Part shown: piece by piece, positions 43,949 through 52,636 of the stretch
How the letters are laid out: every line of letters begins with the position of its first letter
Numbering within the stretch: position 1 is the stretch's first letter
Assembly: GCF_900110505.1 (NCBI RefSeq)
Contig: NZ_FODZ01000005.1
Span: forward strand, 124,001-188,000
DNA length: 64,000 nt
Reading direction: 5' to 3'
From: Luteibacter sp. UNC138MFCol5.1
GTDB lineage: Bacteria > Pseudomonadota > Gammaproteobacteria > Xanthomonadales > Rhodanobacteraceae
Notes under the pieces: model-generated
Seen by the model: the letters and a program-made list of their open reading frames with translations, nothing else
What the model was told of the DNA's origin: nothing
The model's database searches: none
Program-made: the position numbers and the translations under genes

Positions 43949-44632
43949 GTGATCAGCGTGGCACTCGTCGAGGACGACATCGCCCTGCGCGATCGTGTCC
44001 TGCTGCCCAGCCTGCGGCGGGCCGGCTTCGACGTACGGCCCATGGCGCTGGCGGCGGAACTCCGCGAACACCTCTCTCACGAGACCGTCGACATCGCGGT
44101 GCTGGACGTGGGACTGCCCGACGGCGATGGCTTCTCGCTCTCGAAGCATTGTCGCGAGGCCCGGCCGGACATGGGCATCGTGATGCTCACCGGTCGCCGC
44201 GACACCGACGACGTGGTGCGCGGCCTGAACGACGCCGACGCCTACCTGACCAAGCCGGTGTCGGTCGACGTGCTGGTCGCGACGCTCGGCAGCGTCGCCC
44301 GGCGGCTCGGCCGCCTCGTCGCGCCGCCGCCCGCCGAACCCTGGCGACTCGTGGGCGGCCAGTGGACCCTGCGTTCACCCGCCGGCGTACGCATCGGCCT
44401 CACCGCGACGGAGCGCACGTTCCTCACGGTGCTGTTCGATCGCGCGGACGAGACCGTTCCGCGCGACGATCTGGTGCAGGCCATGACGGACAACGTGCAC
44501 GATTACGACCCGCACCGCCTCGATTCGCTCCTGCATCGCCTGCGCCGGAAGATCGCCGCCGCGACCGACGAACGCTTCCCGCTGAATCCCGTGCACGGCA
44601 ACGGCTACATGCTGGTCGCGACGGATACCTGA
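43949..44632 (+). CDS. Two-component response regulator, OmpR/PhoB type
   Basis: A 227-residue DNA-binding response regulator. The receiver has the acidic pocket Glu8/Asp9/Asp10 (ALVEDDIALR), phosphoacceptor Asp53 (VLDVGLPDGD), Thr81 (MLTGRRD) and Lys102 (YLTKPVSVD). The C-terminal winged-helix domain runs from about 135 and includes LTATERTFLTVLFD and the recognition region DYDPHRLDSLLHRLRRKI. The start is GTG at 43949 with AGGGGAAAGGG ahead; the open frame continues upstream through the hairpin cluster. Its 3' end overlaps the 3' end of the histidine kinase gene by 28 bp, tail to tail. Direct repeats at 46038 are candidate binding sites. Confidence 0.9.
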   Translation: MISVALVEDDIALRDRVLLPSLRRAGFDVRPMALAAELREHLSHETVDIAVLDVGLPDGDGFSLSKHCREARPDMGIVMLTGRRDTDDVVRGLNDADAYLTKPVSVDVLVATLGSVARRLGRLVAPPPAEPWRLVGGQWTLRSPAGVRIGLTATERTFLTVLFDRADETVPRDDLVQAMTDNVHDYDPHRLDSLLHRLRRKIAAATDERFPLNPVHGNGYMLVATDT

Positions 44633-45999
44633 TCGTCCGGCTCGTCCGCGTGCGGAAGGATCATGGCGATCGTCGTGCCCTGCCCCGGCACGCTCGTGAT
44701 CCGCAGGTCGCCGCCCACGCGGCGTAGCATGCCGTAGACCGTCGACAGACCGAGCCCCGTCCCCTGTCCGCGGCCCTTCGTGGTGAAGAACGGTTCCGTG
44801 ACGCGTTCGATGACGGACGGCTCGATGCCCGTGCCGGTGTCGCTGCACTGGATGGTCACGCACGCGCCACCGGTCACCGTCACGCTGAAGCATCCGCCAC
44901 GGGGCATCGCGTCGCGCGCGTTCGAGGCGATGTCGAGGAAGGCGAGATCGAGCTCGTTGCGATCCACGCGTACGAAGAGCGGCTGCGACGGTGGCGCGAC
45001 CTGCAGTCGCACGGTCGGCGGCAGCAGCTGGCGGAGCATCGTCGTCAGGCTGGCGCATACCGCCGCGAGGTCGACCACCTCGACGGCACCCGTGTCGCGA
45101 CGACTGAAACCGAGCAGGCGTCCCGTCACGGCGGCACCGCGATCGGCGGCCTCTTCGATGCCTTCGAGCGCATCCTGCAGCCGTTCCACGTCGTCGCCCT
45201 GCGAGGCACGCACGGTCATGACACGGAACCGCTCGCGCGCGTAGCCCTGGATGACGCCGAGCACGTTGTTGAAGTCGTGGGCGACACCGCTTGCCAACTG
45301 CCCGACCGCTTCGAGCTTGCGCGTGTGCAGCAGCGCCGCCTGGCTGCGCTCGCGTGCCGCGACCTCCTGCCGGAGCGCGCGTCCGCGCGCCTCCGACTCG
45401 GACAGCGCCGAGCGCAGGCTGTAATTGAGCTGGTTGAGGAACAGCGTGATCGCCACGTACGACGCGCCGACGGACGGAAACTCGTTGTAGCTGCGCCAGA
45501 AGTTGGCCGACCAGTCGCCCGAGGCGATGGCGTCGCGGGTCATGGCGAGCAGCAGGCTGCCGCAGATGACGCCGAAGGTCGTCCACAGCGCGCGCTTGCC
45601 GAGCAACAGCGTCGCCAGCACCAGCACCTCCATGGCCGTCTCGTCGGTGGGCATCACCGCGTACCCGAACGTGGCGTACGCGAGCAGCATCGAACACCAC
45701 ATCGTGGCGAGGATGGTGATCGACGCCCCGCGGAAATTACCCCGGCGCACGAGGGCGAACGCCACCCATGCCGCGACGGTGATACCGGCGTCGGTGAGGT
45801 TGTCGACGAGGATCGCGTAGTTGCCGTAGTCCGGCGCGCCACCGAGCGCGCTGTCGACGAACCAGCGCCGGTAGATCTTGTTGAACGGAACGAACAGGCC
45901 TTCGTAGGCCAGCACGAGTTGCAGGAAGATGGCGCTCTTGCGCTCGATCGGATCCGCGATGGGCACGCTGGCGAGCCAGCCTTTCAACGACTTCCACAT
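44605..45999 (-). CDS. Membrane sensor histidine kinase
   Basis: A 464-residue kinase. The N-terminal ~195 residues contain several hydrophobic segments (TVAAWVAFALV, SITILATMWCSMLLAYATFG, TAMEVLVLATLLLG, TFGVICGSLLLAM), a multi-pass sensor with little periplasmic sequence. A short coiled coil leads to the H-box with His241 (ASGVAHDFNNVLGVIQGYA). The HATPase domain follows: N-box FLDIASNARDAMP, G1 CSDTGTGIE, F-box PFFTTKGRGQGTGLGLS and G2 GQGTTIAMIL. The H-box type (AHDFNN) is that of NtrB-like/HisKA kinases. It is the likely partner of the convergent response regulator and is divergent from the second autotransporter gene. Confidence 0.9.
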   Translation of the reverse strand: MWKSLKGWLASVPIADPIERKSAIFLQLVLAYEGLFVPFNKIYRRWFVDSALGGAPDYGNYAILVDNLTDAGITVAAWVAFALVRRGNFRGASITILATMWCSMLLAYATFGYAVMPTDETAMEVLVLATLLLGKRALWTTFGVICGSLLLAMTRDAIASGDWSANFWRSYNEFPSVGASYVAITLFLNQLNYSLRSALSESEARGRALRQEVAARERSQAALLHTRKLEAVGQLASGVAHDFNNVLGVIQGYARERFRVMTVRASQGDDVERLQDALEGIEEAADRGAAVTGRLLGFSRRDTGAVEVVDLAAVCASLTTMLRQLLPPTVRLQVAPPSQPLFVRVDRNELDLAFLDIASNARDAMPRGGCFSVTVTGGACVTIQCSDTGTGIEPSVIERVTEPFFTTKGRGQGTGLGLSTVYGMLRRVGGDLRITSVPGQGTTIAMILPHADEPDDQVSVATSM

Positions 46000-46037
46000 G
46001 CGTGACGCGAGACCTCCCCCAAGGCGCGCATCCGCTG

Positions 46038-46067
46038 CGTGAGTTTTCGTGAGTCCCCGTGAGTCCC
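46038..46067. promoter_or_regulatory. Three tandem 10-bp direct repeats, CGTGAGTYYY
   Basis: CGTGAGTTTT, CGTGAGTCCC and CGTGAGTCCC follow each other without spacing, and a partial CGTGAC comes after 5 bases. The array lies 38 bp upstream of the kinase start and about 145 bp upstream of the second autotransporter start. A 10-bp period puts the half-sites on one face of the helix, the layout bound by OmpR-family regulators such as the one encoded at 43949. Binding is inferred. Confidence 0.5.
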
Positions 46068-46210
46068 CATGCGTGACAGCGTCCGCCGCCGCCGACTACG
46101 TTTCATCCACACGCGGCCGGGGTCGTCCCTCGCGCCGAGTCTAACGCAGGAAAGTCGTCTTCGACGCTTCCACGGGCAGCCCCGCGCTGCCGCGCCATCG
46201 GGGAAAATCC

Positions 46211-48625
46211 ATGACTTCAGCAAGCCCAGGTCGGCTCCGTGCCGCTTTGGTGTTCGCGCTCGCCGGTATGGCGGGCACGCACACCCTCCATGCGCAGGAC
46301 GCGGCCGCCACGTATTTCGCCGCCAACGGCGATCCGGATGCCACCGATCCCGCGCTCGCGTACGGCCAGTACGCCGTCGCGGCCGGGTCGCTCGCCTTCG
46401 CGTTCGGCACCGGCAGCGCCGCCTACGGGAGTCTCTCGGGCGCCATCGGCGAATTCTCGCTCGCCAACGGGTACGCCGCGCAGGCCAATGGCGACGACAG
46501 CATCGCGAGCGGCCACGACGCCATCGCGGACGGCCTCGGAAGCACCGCGATCGGCGGGCGGGCGCAGCGGATCGACGCGGCGACGAGCGTGCCGCTCGTG
46601 GACCAGAACGGAAACGCCATCGTCGACAGCACGTACGCGGGCGACCTCGCGGTGGCGATGGGCGCCGGCAGCCGAGCGGAAGGCGTGTCGTCCACCGCCA
46701 TCGGCACCAGTTCGAGCGCGACCGGCGTGCGCGCCACCGCCGTGGGCTACGGCGCGACGTCCGCCGCGAACGGCGTCTCCGTCGGCGACTACGCGAAGGC
46801 GACGGGCCTGCGCAGCGTCGCGATCGGCGGGTCGCTGGACGACTACCTGATCGCCAGCACGCCGAACGGCGATCAGATCATCTACATCTCGATCCCCACG
46901 ACCGCGAGCGGCACCGACGCCGTCGCGCTCGGCGGCGCCGCGAGCGCCCTCGCCGACCGTGCCGTCGCGATCGGTGCCTTCGCACGGTCGACCGACCTGG
47001 GCGCCGTGGCCATCGGCCCCGGCGCGGCGGCGGGCGCGGCGAGCGCGCTCGCCCTCGGCGACAACGCGCAGGCCGGCGGCGCCGATTCGGTCGCCATCGG
47101 CCATGGCGCAAGCACGGTCGACGCCACGAACAGCGTGGCGCTGGGTGCCGGGTCATTCACGTATGAGTCCAACGTGGTGACCGTGGGCTACGACGGCAGC
47201 GACGGCGGCGCACCGATCCAGCGGCGCATCACCAACGTCGCGGACGGCACGCAGGCGAGCGATGCCGCCACGGTGGGACAGCTGCAGGCGCTGGATGCGT
47301 CCGTCGCGCCGCTGCGCGATTACTTCGGCGCGAACGGCGACGCCTTCGACCAGGTGCAGGTGCTGGGTGCGTACGCGACCGGCGCGGGTTCCGGCGCGCT
47401 CGCCCTCGGTGAAGGTGCCGCCGCGTTCGGCAGCCTCGCCGCGGCGATCGGCGATCGCAGCGGCGCCGTCGGCTACGGTGCCGCGGCGTACGCCCCCGAC
47501 AGTCTCGCGCTAGGGGCGTCGGCGCAGGCCATCGCCGAGGGCAGCGTGGCGATCGGCGCCGGATCGGTCGCCGACCGCGACGGCACGGTCTCCGTCGGCG
47601 CCGAGGGGGCGGACCGGCAGATCGCGCATGTGGCCGCGGGCGTCTTCGAGAACGACGCGGTCAACAAGGGCCAGCTCGACGCGCTGCTCGGCATGGGCAA
47701 CGGTGGCGGCGCGGGCGGCGGTTACCTGATCCGCGGCACGGTGTACGACAGCGTGGGCGCCGCGTTCGGTGCCGTCGACGCGGCCTTCGGCGAAGTGTTT
47801 GGCCGTCTGGACGTCCTCGAGGCCAATCCTTCCGGTCCGTCGCAACCGGGCGCGCCGCTGGGCCGGGGCGAGGGACTCGCCATCGGCCAGGGCTCGGTGG
47901 CGACCGACGGCCGCGATACCGCGGTCGGCACCGGCGCCACGATCGGCGCCGACGGCAGCACGGCGCTCGGCAGCAACGCGACGATCACCGCGGCGGCCAC
48001 CAACGCCGTGGCGGTGGGTGCGGACACGCAGGTCACGGCCGCCGGCGGCGTCGCCGTCGGGCAAGGTGCCAGCGCCACCGCGCAGAACGCCGTCGCGCTC
48101 GGCCAGGGCGCGCGCGCAGACGAAGCGAACACGGTGTCGGTCGGCTCGGCGGGCAACGAGCGCCGCGTGACCAACGTGGCGGCCGGCACGCGTCCGACCG
48201 ACGCGGCGAACACCGCGCAGGTCGACCAGGCGATCGTGACGGCCCAGCAGTACGCGGACCGCGGCGACCAGGCCACGCTGTCGAAAGCCAACGCCTATGC
48301 GGATGCGAAGCTCAGCGGCGTGGTCTCGTCCGAACGCTTCGACGCGTTCCGCGCGGACACCGACCGCCGCTTCCACGCGGTCGACCAGCGCCTCGACCGC
48401 GTCGGCGCGATGGGCTCCGCGATGGCCGGCATGGCCGGCGCGATCGCCGCCGCGGCGGGCACCGATCACCGCGTGAGCGCGGCGGTCGGCGGCTACCACG
48501 GCGAAGGCGCCGTGGCCGTGGGCTTCGCGCAGCGCATTCCGGGCAACGGTGCCGTGCTGCTCGGCGGCGCCCTCTCGCGCGGCGGCGAATCCACCGGCAG
48601 CGTCGGCGTCAGCTTCGGCTGGTGA
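46211..48625 (+). CDS. Trimeric autotransporter adhesin, shorter paralogue
   Basis: An 804-residue type Vc adhesin with an ordinary signal peptide (MTSASPGRLRAALVFALAGM, cleavage near LHA-QD) and no extended signal region, unlike the giant one at 31001. YadA-head repeats fill residues about 30-330, with further blocks after a neck near 343-365 (NVADGTQASDAATVGQLQ) and a second near 470-490. A third neck (NVAAGTRPTDAANTAQVD) leads into a short stalk. The C-terminal anchor of ~90 residues (FDAFRADTDRRFHAVDQRLD ... STGSVGVSFGW) ends in Trp. GGGGAAAA precedes the ATG by a few bases. The gene is divergent from the kinase and followed after 31 bp by an S8 protease gene, so the three downstream genes may be cotranscribed. 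Confidence 0.9.
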   Translation: MTSASPGRLRAALVFALAGMAGTHTLHAQDAAATYFAANGDPDATDPALAYGQYAVAAGSLAFAFGTGSAAYGSLSGAIGEFSLANGYAAQANGDDSIASGHDAIADGLGSTAIGGRAQRIDAATSVPLVDQNGNAIVDSTYAGDLAVAMGAGSRAEGVSSTAIGTSSSATGVRATAVGYGATSAANGVSVGDYAKATGLRSVAIGGSLDDYLIASTPNGDQIIYISIPTTASGTDAVALGGAASALADRAVAIGAFARSTDLGAVAIGPGAAAGAASALALGDNAQAGGADSVAIGHGASTVDATNSVALGAGSFTYESNVVTVGYDGSDGGAPIQRRITNVADGTQASDAATVGQLQALDASVAPLRDYFGANGDAFDQVQVLGAYATGAGSGALALGEGAAAFGSLAAAIGDRSGAVGYGAAAYAPDSLALGASAQAIAEGSVAIGAGSVADRDGTVSVGAEGADRQIAHVAAGVFENDAVNKGQLDALLGMGNGGGAGGGYLIRGTVYDSVGAAFGAVDAAFGEVFGRLDVLEANPSGPSQPGAPLGRGEGLAIGQGSVATDGRDTAVGTGATIGADGSTALGSNATITAAATNAVAVGADTQVTAAGGVAVGQGASATAQNAVALGQGARADEANTVSVGSAGNERRVTNVAAGTRPTDAANTAQVDQAIVTAQQYADRGDQATLSKANAYADAKLSGVVSSERFDAFRADTDRRFHAVDQRLDRVGAMGSAMAGMAGAIAAAAGTDHRVSAAVGGYHGEGAVAVGFAQRIPGNGAVLLGGALSRGGESTGSVGVSFGW

Positions 48626-48656
48626 CCCCCTCCTCCTCGACACGCGGACCCAACCC

Positions 48657-50498
48657 ATGACACTTCCCGCCGTCTTCCCGCGTCGCGCGCTCGTCGCGGC
48701 GTGCCTCCTCCTCGCCGCCCCCGCCTTCGCGGGCACCGCGGCCACCGCGCCCCTGCGTCCCGGCTCCCTCACGGACCGTTTCATCGTCACCTATAAGTCG
48801 CCCGTGCCTGCCGGTGCCGCGGCGAACACGGTCGATGCCGCCGTCGCGAAGACGGTGGCGGGGAACGCGCGTGTCGCGGCGCCAGTGCCGCGTTTCGTCC
48901 GCCGCCTCGCCGCGGGTGGCGAGCTCGTGAAGCTCTCGCGCAAGCTGGGTGCCGCCGACGCGGCGACGCTGATGCGCCAGATCGCCGCCGATCCGAACGT
49001 GCTGTCCGTGCGTCCGGACGTCCGGCGCCACGCGACCGGCGGCACGCCCGTGCGCCGGGCTGCCGTGGCAGCCCCGAACGATCCCAGCTACGCCGCGTAC
49101 CAGTGGGATTATTTCGATCCGACGGGCGGCGTGCGCGCGCCCGAGGCATGGCAGGTATCGACGGGTCTTGGCGTCGTGGTGGCCGTGCTCGATACCGGCA
49201 TCGTCGCCCATCCCGACATCGACCTGTCGCTGGCTGGCGACGGCTACGACTTCATCAGCGACGCCTTCGTGTCGGGCCGCGCATCCGACGGCCGCGTGCC
49301 GGGCGGCTGGGACACCGGCGACTGGACGTCGACCGAGCCCTATACCAGCGAGTGCGGCACGTCGGAAGACTCGAGCTGGCACGGCACGCATGTCGCCGGC
49401 ACCATCGCCGAGAGCACCGACAACGGCGTCGGCCTCGCCGGCCTGGCGCACGACGCCACCGTGTTGCCGGTCCGCGTGCTCGGCCACTGCGGTGGCTACG
49501 ATTCGGACATCGCCGATGCGGTCGTCTGGGCAGCGGGCGGCCATGTCGATGGCGTACCCGACAACGCGCACCCGGCGCAGGTCATCAACATGAGCCTCGG
49601 CGGCTACGGCGCCTGCTCGGACAGTCCGCTGGGCGACGCCATCGCTATCGCCCTCGCGCGCGGCGTGTCGGTCGTGGTGGCCGCGGGCAACGACACCGAC
49701 GATGCGCTGAACTACGCGCCGGCCTCGTGTCCGGGCGTGATCACGGTCGGGGCCACCGGCATCACCGGCAAGGCGTCGTACTACTCCAACTTCGGCAAGG
49801 TGGTCACCGTCGCCGCGCCCGGCGGTGGTGTGTTCCAGGACGACGATCCGGCCTCGGGCCAGCTCGTCGACCAGGGCTTCGTCTGGTCGCTGAGCAACTT
49901 CGGCGCGACGACACCGACGACGCCCGCCTATGGCGGCCTGGCGGGTACCTCGCAGGCGACACCGCATGTCGCGGCGGCGGTCGCGATGGTGCAGTCGGGT
50001 CTCGTCGCGAGCGGACTCGATCCGCTCACGCCCGCGTCGCTGAAGAAACTCGTCGCCGCGTCGGCACGACCCTTCCCCGTCACGCAGCCCCATCCGCTGG
50101 GTACCGGCATCCTCGACATCGATGCCGCGCTGCGTCTCGCCGGCGCGGGACAGGCGCCCGATCCGTCGACGACGCCGCTGGTGAACGGCAGGACCGCTAG
50201 CGGCATCGCCGCGACGGCGGGCAGCGCGCCCGTGTTCCGCCTGACGATCCCCTACGGTTCGACCAACGCCAGCCTGCGCACGCTCGGCGGGAGCGGCACG
50301 GTGCGTCTCTACGTGAAGCGTGGCGCCGTGCCCGCGGCGGATGGCAGCGACGCGGATATCGTCGCCACGCGCGCCGGCACCGCCCAGGTGGCCGTGCTCC
50401 CGGCCGAAGCCGCCGGGATCTACTACGCGCGCCTCGTCGGCGCGCCTTCCTTCACCAACGTCTCGCTGCTCGGCGCGTTCGTCGCCGCGAAGCCCTGA
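48657..50498 (+). CDS. Exported subtilisin-family (S8) serine protease, first of a tandem pair
   Basis: A 613-residue secreted protease. The signal peptide (MTLPAVFPRRALVAACLLLA, ending near AFA-GT) is followed by an inhibitor-like propeptide (DRFIVTYKSPVPAG ... DPNVLSVRPDVRRH) to about residue 125. The catalytic triad is visible as Asp179 (AVLDTGIVAHPDI), His242 (SWHGTHVAGTIAE) and Ser432 (GTSQATPHVAAAVAM), with the oxyanion Asn in VVAAGNDTDDA. Paired cysteines (SECGTSED, LGHCGG, GACSD, SCPGV) suggest disulfides. The last ~90 residues form a PPC-like beta-domain (SLRTLGGSGTVRLYVKRG). The start at 48657 is chosen for the signal peptide; the frame upstream overlaps the adhesin gene. Likely T2SS cargo by inference. 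Confidence 0.92.
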   Translation: MTLPAVFPRRALVAACLLLAAPAFAGTAATAPLRPGSLTDRFIVTYKSPVPAGAAANTVDAAVAKTVAGNARVAAPVPRFVRRLAAGGELVKLSRKLGAADAATLMRQIAADPNVLSVRPDVRRHATGGTPVRRAAVAAPNDPSYAAYQWDYFDPTGGVRAPEAWQVSTGLGVVVAVLDTGIVAHPDIDLSLAGDGYDFISDAFVSGRASDGRVPGGWDTGDWTSTEPYTSECGTSEDSSWHGTHVAGTIAESTDNGVGLAGLAHDATVLPVRVLGHCGGYDSDIADAVVWAAGGHVDGVPDNAHPAQVINMSLGGYGACSDSPLGDAIAIALARGVSVVVAAGNDTDDALNYAPASCPGVITVGATGITGKASYYSNFGKVVTVAAPGGGVFQDDDPASGQLVDQGFVWSLSNFGATTPTTPAYGGLAGTSQATPHVAAAVAMVQSGLVASGLDPLTPASLKKLVAASARPFPVTQPHPLGTGILDIDAALRLAGAGQAPDPSTTPLVNGRTASGIAATAGSAPVFRLTIPYGSTNASLRTLGGSGTVRLYVKRGAVPAADGSDADIVATRAGTAQVAVLPAEAAGIYYARLVGAPSFTNVSLLGAFVAAKP

Positions 50499-50519
50499 CC
50501 TCGATCACGGGAATTCCTC

Positions 50520-52349
50520 ATGGCTCGCCACACGCTTGCTCCCCTCGTTCTCGGGCTATGCCTTGCCGCGTCGTCGCTCGCGGCAGCGGCGGCGACGACG
50601 GACACGAAGATCAACACCAGCACGCTCGATCCCGCACGACCGGTCGACCGCTTCATCGTCACGTACCGCGACGGCAGCGTCGAACGCCGAGGGGGCGCCG
50701 ACGCGACCCGATCGGCACGCGCGGCGGCCGCGCGCTTCACGATGCAAGGCGCGAGGAGCACACTCTCCGCGGATTGGGTGCGCAAGGCGGGCGCCGGCAG
50801 CGACGTGTTGCGCACCTCGCGCAAGCTCGGCGTCGCCGACGCGACGGCCTTCATGCAGCAACTCGCGACCGATCCCGCGGTGGCGCACGTGGAACCCGAT
50901 GCGATCCTGCACGCCGTGCGGGACACGCGCGCGCAGGGCGTACCCACCGACCCGTCATACGCGGCGCGCCAGTGGCATTACGCGGATGCACCCGGTGGCG
51001 TGAGCCTCCCGGACGCACTCGACTTCGCCGACGGCAGCGGCGTCGTGGTCGCGGTGATCGACACGGGCATCACCGCGCATCCCGACCTGGACACGTCGCT
51101 CGCCGATGCCGGATACGACTTCATCACCGACGCGCTGTTGTCGGGACGTGCGCAGAACGGTCGCGTCCCCGGCGGCTGGGATCCCGGCGACTGGACGAAC
51201 GAGCCGATCTACAACTTCGCCTGCGGCGAAGACGCGCCGAGCAGCTGGCACGGCACGCACGTGGCCGGCACCGTCGCGGAGCTCACGGACAACGGCGTCG
51301 GCCTGGCCGGTATGGCCGGTCGCAGCCGCGTGCTGCCCATTCGCGTGCTCGGCCATTGCGGCGGCTCGACCTCCGACATCGCCGATGCCGTCGTCTGGGC
51401 GTCGGGCGGTCACGTCGACGGCGTGCCCGATAACGCGCATCCCGCGAGCGTCATCAACATGAGCCTGGGCGGCGGTGGCGTCTGCGGCCCGTCCGACGTG
51501 CTCGGCGCGGCGATCGCCGATGCGCTGACGCGCGGAACGACCGTGGTGGTGGCCGCCGGAAACAGCGGTGCCGATGCTTCGAAGTTCAGTCCGGCGAGCT
51601 GCCCCGGTGCGATCGTCGTCGGTGCCACCGGCATCACGGGCAAGCGCGCGTTCTACAGCAACTACGGCGGCACGGTATCGATGGCGGCGCCCGGTGGCGG
51701 CATCTACGTCAACGACGATCCGGCCACCGATACCGAGGCGTCGCCCGAAGGTTTCGTCTGGCAGGCGATCAACGGAGGAACGACCGTACCGGGCGACGCC
51801 ATCTATGGCGGATACGCGGGCACGTCGCAGGCGACGCCGCACGTCGCCGGCGCGCTCGCGCTGATGCTTTCGGCATCGCGCCAGATGGGTCGCGCCGATC
51901 CGGCACCGGGCACGCTGCGCAGCATGCTGCTCGCGACGGTGAAGCCGTTCCCCGCGACGCCGGATCGCGCGGTCGGCGCCGGTATCCTCGACGCCGGCGC
52001 CGCCGTGCAGGCGGCCGTAATCGGTGGCGTACCGCTGCGCAGCGGCGGACTGCTCGCCGCGCAGGACGGCGTGTCGGGCGCCGGCGGCGTGTACTACATC
52101 GACGTGCCGGCCAATGCGCGCGCGCTCACCATCCGGACCTCGGGCGGCAGCGGCGAAGCCGACATCGCCGTCGCACGCGCGGCCGCACCCGCCGCGGACG
52201 GCACGGGCAGCCAATGGCGCGCCAGTCGCGCCGGCACCACGGATGCCGTCGTCATCGCCGCGCCGGCGGCGGGACGCTACTTCATCCGGCTGACCTCGCC
52301 ATCGGCGTACCGCGGCGTGAGCGTCCTCGCCGCGTACACCGGCTCGTGA
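50520..52349 (+). CDS. Exported subtilisin-family (S8) serine protease, second of a tandem pair
   Basis: A 609-residue paralogue of the preceding gene, 21 bp downstream. Signal peptide MARHTLAPLVLGLCLAASSL (ending in an Ala-run), propeptide (DRFIVTYRDGSVERRG ... DPAVAHVEPDAILH), then the triad Asp181 (AVIDTGITAHPDL), His244 (SWHGTHVAGTVAE) and Ser436 (GTSQATPHVAGALAL). The oxyanion Asn lies in VVAAGNSGADA. The C-terminal PPC-like domain reads LTIRTSGGSGEADIAVARA ... YRGVSVLAAYTGS. The two proteases are similar throughout their catalytic domains, so the pair arose by duplication, but the propeptides and tails have diverged. The ribosome-binding site is weak (GGGAATT). Confidence 0.92.
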   Translation: MARHTLAPLVLGLCLAASSLAAAAATTDTKINTSTLDPARPVDRFIVTYRDGSVERRGGADATRSARAAAARFTMQGARSTLSADWVRKAGAGSDVLRTSRKLGVADATAFMQQLATDPAVAHVEPDAILHAVRDTRAQGVPTDPSYAARQWHYADAPGGVSLPDALDFADGSGVVVAVIDTGITAHPDLDTSLADAGYDFITDALLSGRAQNGRVPGGWDPGDWTNEPIYNFACGEDAPSSWHGTHVAGTVAELTDNGVGLAGMAGRSRVLPIRVLGHCGGSTSDIADAVVWASGGHVDGVPDNAHPASVINMSLGGGGVCGPSDVLGAAIADALTRGTTVVVAAGNSGADASKFSPASCPGAIVVGATGITGKRAFYSNYGGTVSMAAPGGGIYVNDDPATDTEASPEGFVWQAINGGTTVPGDAIYGGYAGTSQATPHVAGALALMLSASRQMGRADPAPGTLRSMLLATVKPFPATPDRAVGAGILDAGAAVQAAVIGGVPLRSGGLLAAQDGVSGAGGVYYIDVPANARALTIRTSGGSGEADIAVARAAAPAADGTGSQWRASRAGTTDAVVIAAPAAGRYFIRLTSPSAYRGVSVLAAYTGS

Positions 52350-52372
52350 ACGCCGGCCACGAGGACGCACGG

Positions 52373-52612
52373 ATGCATGTGATCGAAGTGGTACTGGGAT
52401 CGACCGCGAAGGAACTGAGCGAGGTCCGGTGCGATGGCACCGGCCTCCATTGGTTCGACGACCACGACGAGGCGCTCGCGTTCGCCGAGCGCTACGCGGC
52501 GACGCTCGAAGCCGACAGTGGCGTGCGGAGCTTCATCAGCGTCTGCGCCGCCGACGGCGTGTGGATATCGCTCGCGGCGCTACGCGCGCGCGAGCGGCTG
52601 CGCGCCACGTAG
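52373..52612 (+). CDS. Small cytosolic protein of unknown function
   Basis: A 79-residue protein starting MHVIEVVLGSTAKELSEVRC, with GAGGA 7 bases before the ATG at 52373 and 23 bp after the second S8 protease stop. It is acidic, with no signal or membrane segment; the pattern FDDHDEALAFAERYAATLE looks like one helix between beta-strands. It loosely recalls small DUF2188-like proteins, which I cannot confirm. The open frame extends upstream inside the protease gene but the Shine-Dalgarno supports this start. Confidence 0.5.
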   Translation: MHVIEVVLGSTAKELSEVRCDGTGLHWFDDHDEALAFAERYAATLEADSGVRSFISVCAADGVWISLAALRARERLRAT

Positions 52613-52636
52613 CGCCGCCTCGATCCGCCGGCGGCG

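Noticed and set aside
48657-52349. The two S8 proteases as one gene split by a frameshift
   Set aside because: Each has its own signal peptide, propeptide, complete Asp/His/Ser triad and C-terminal domain, so they are full tandem paralogues.
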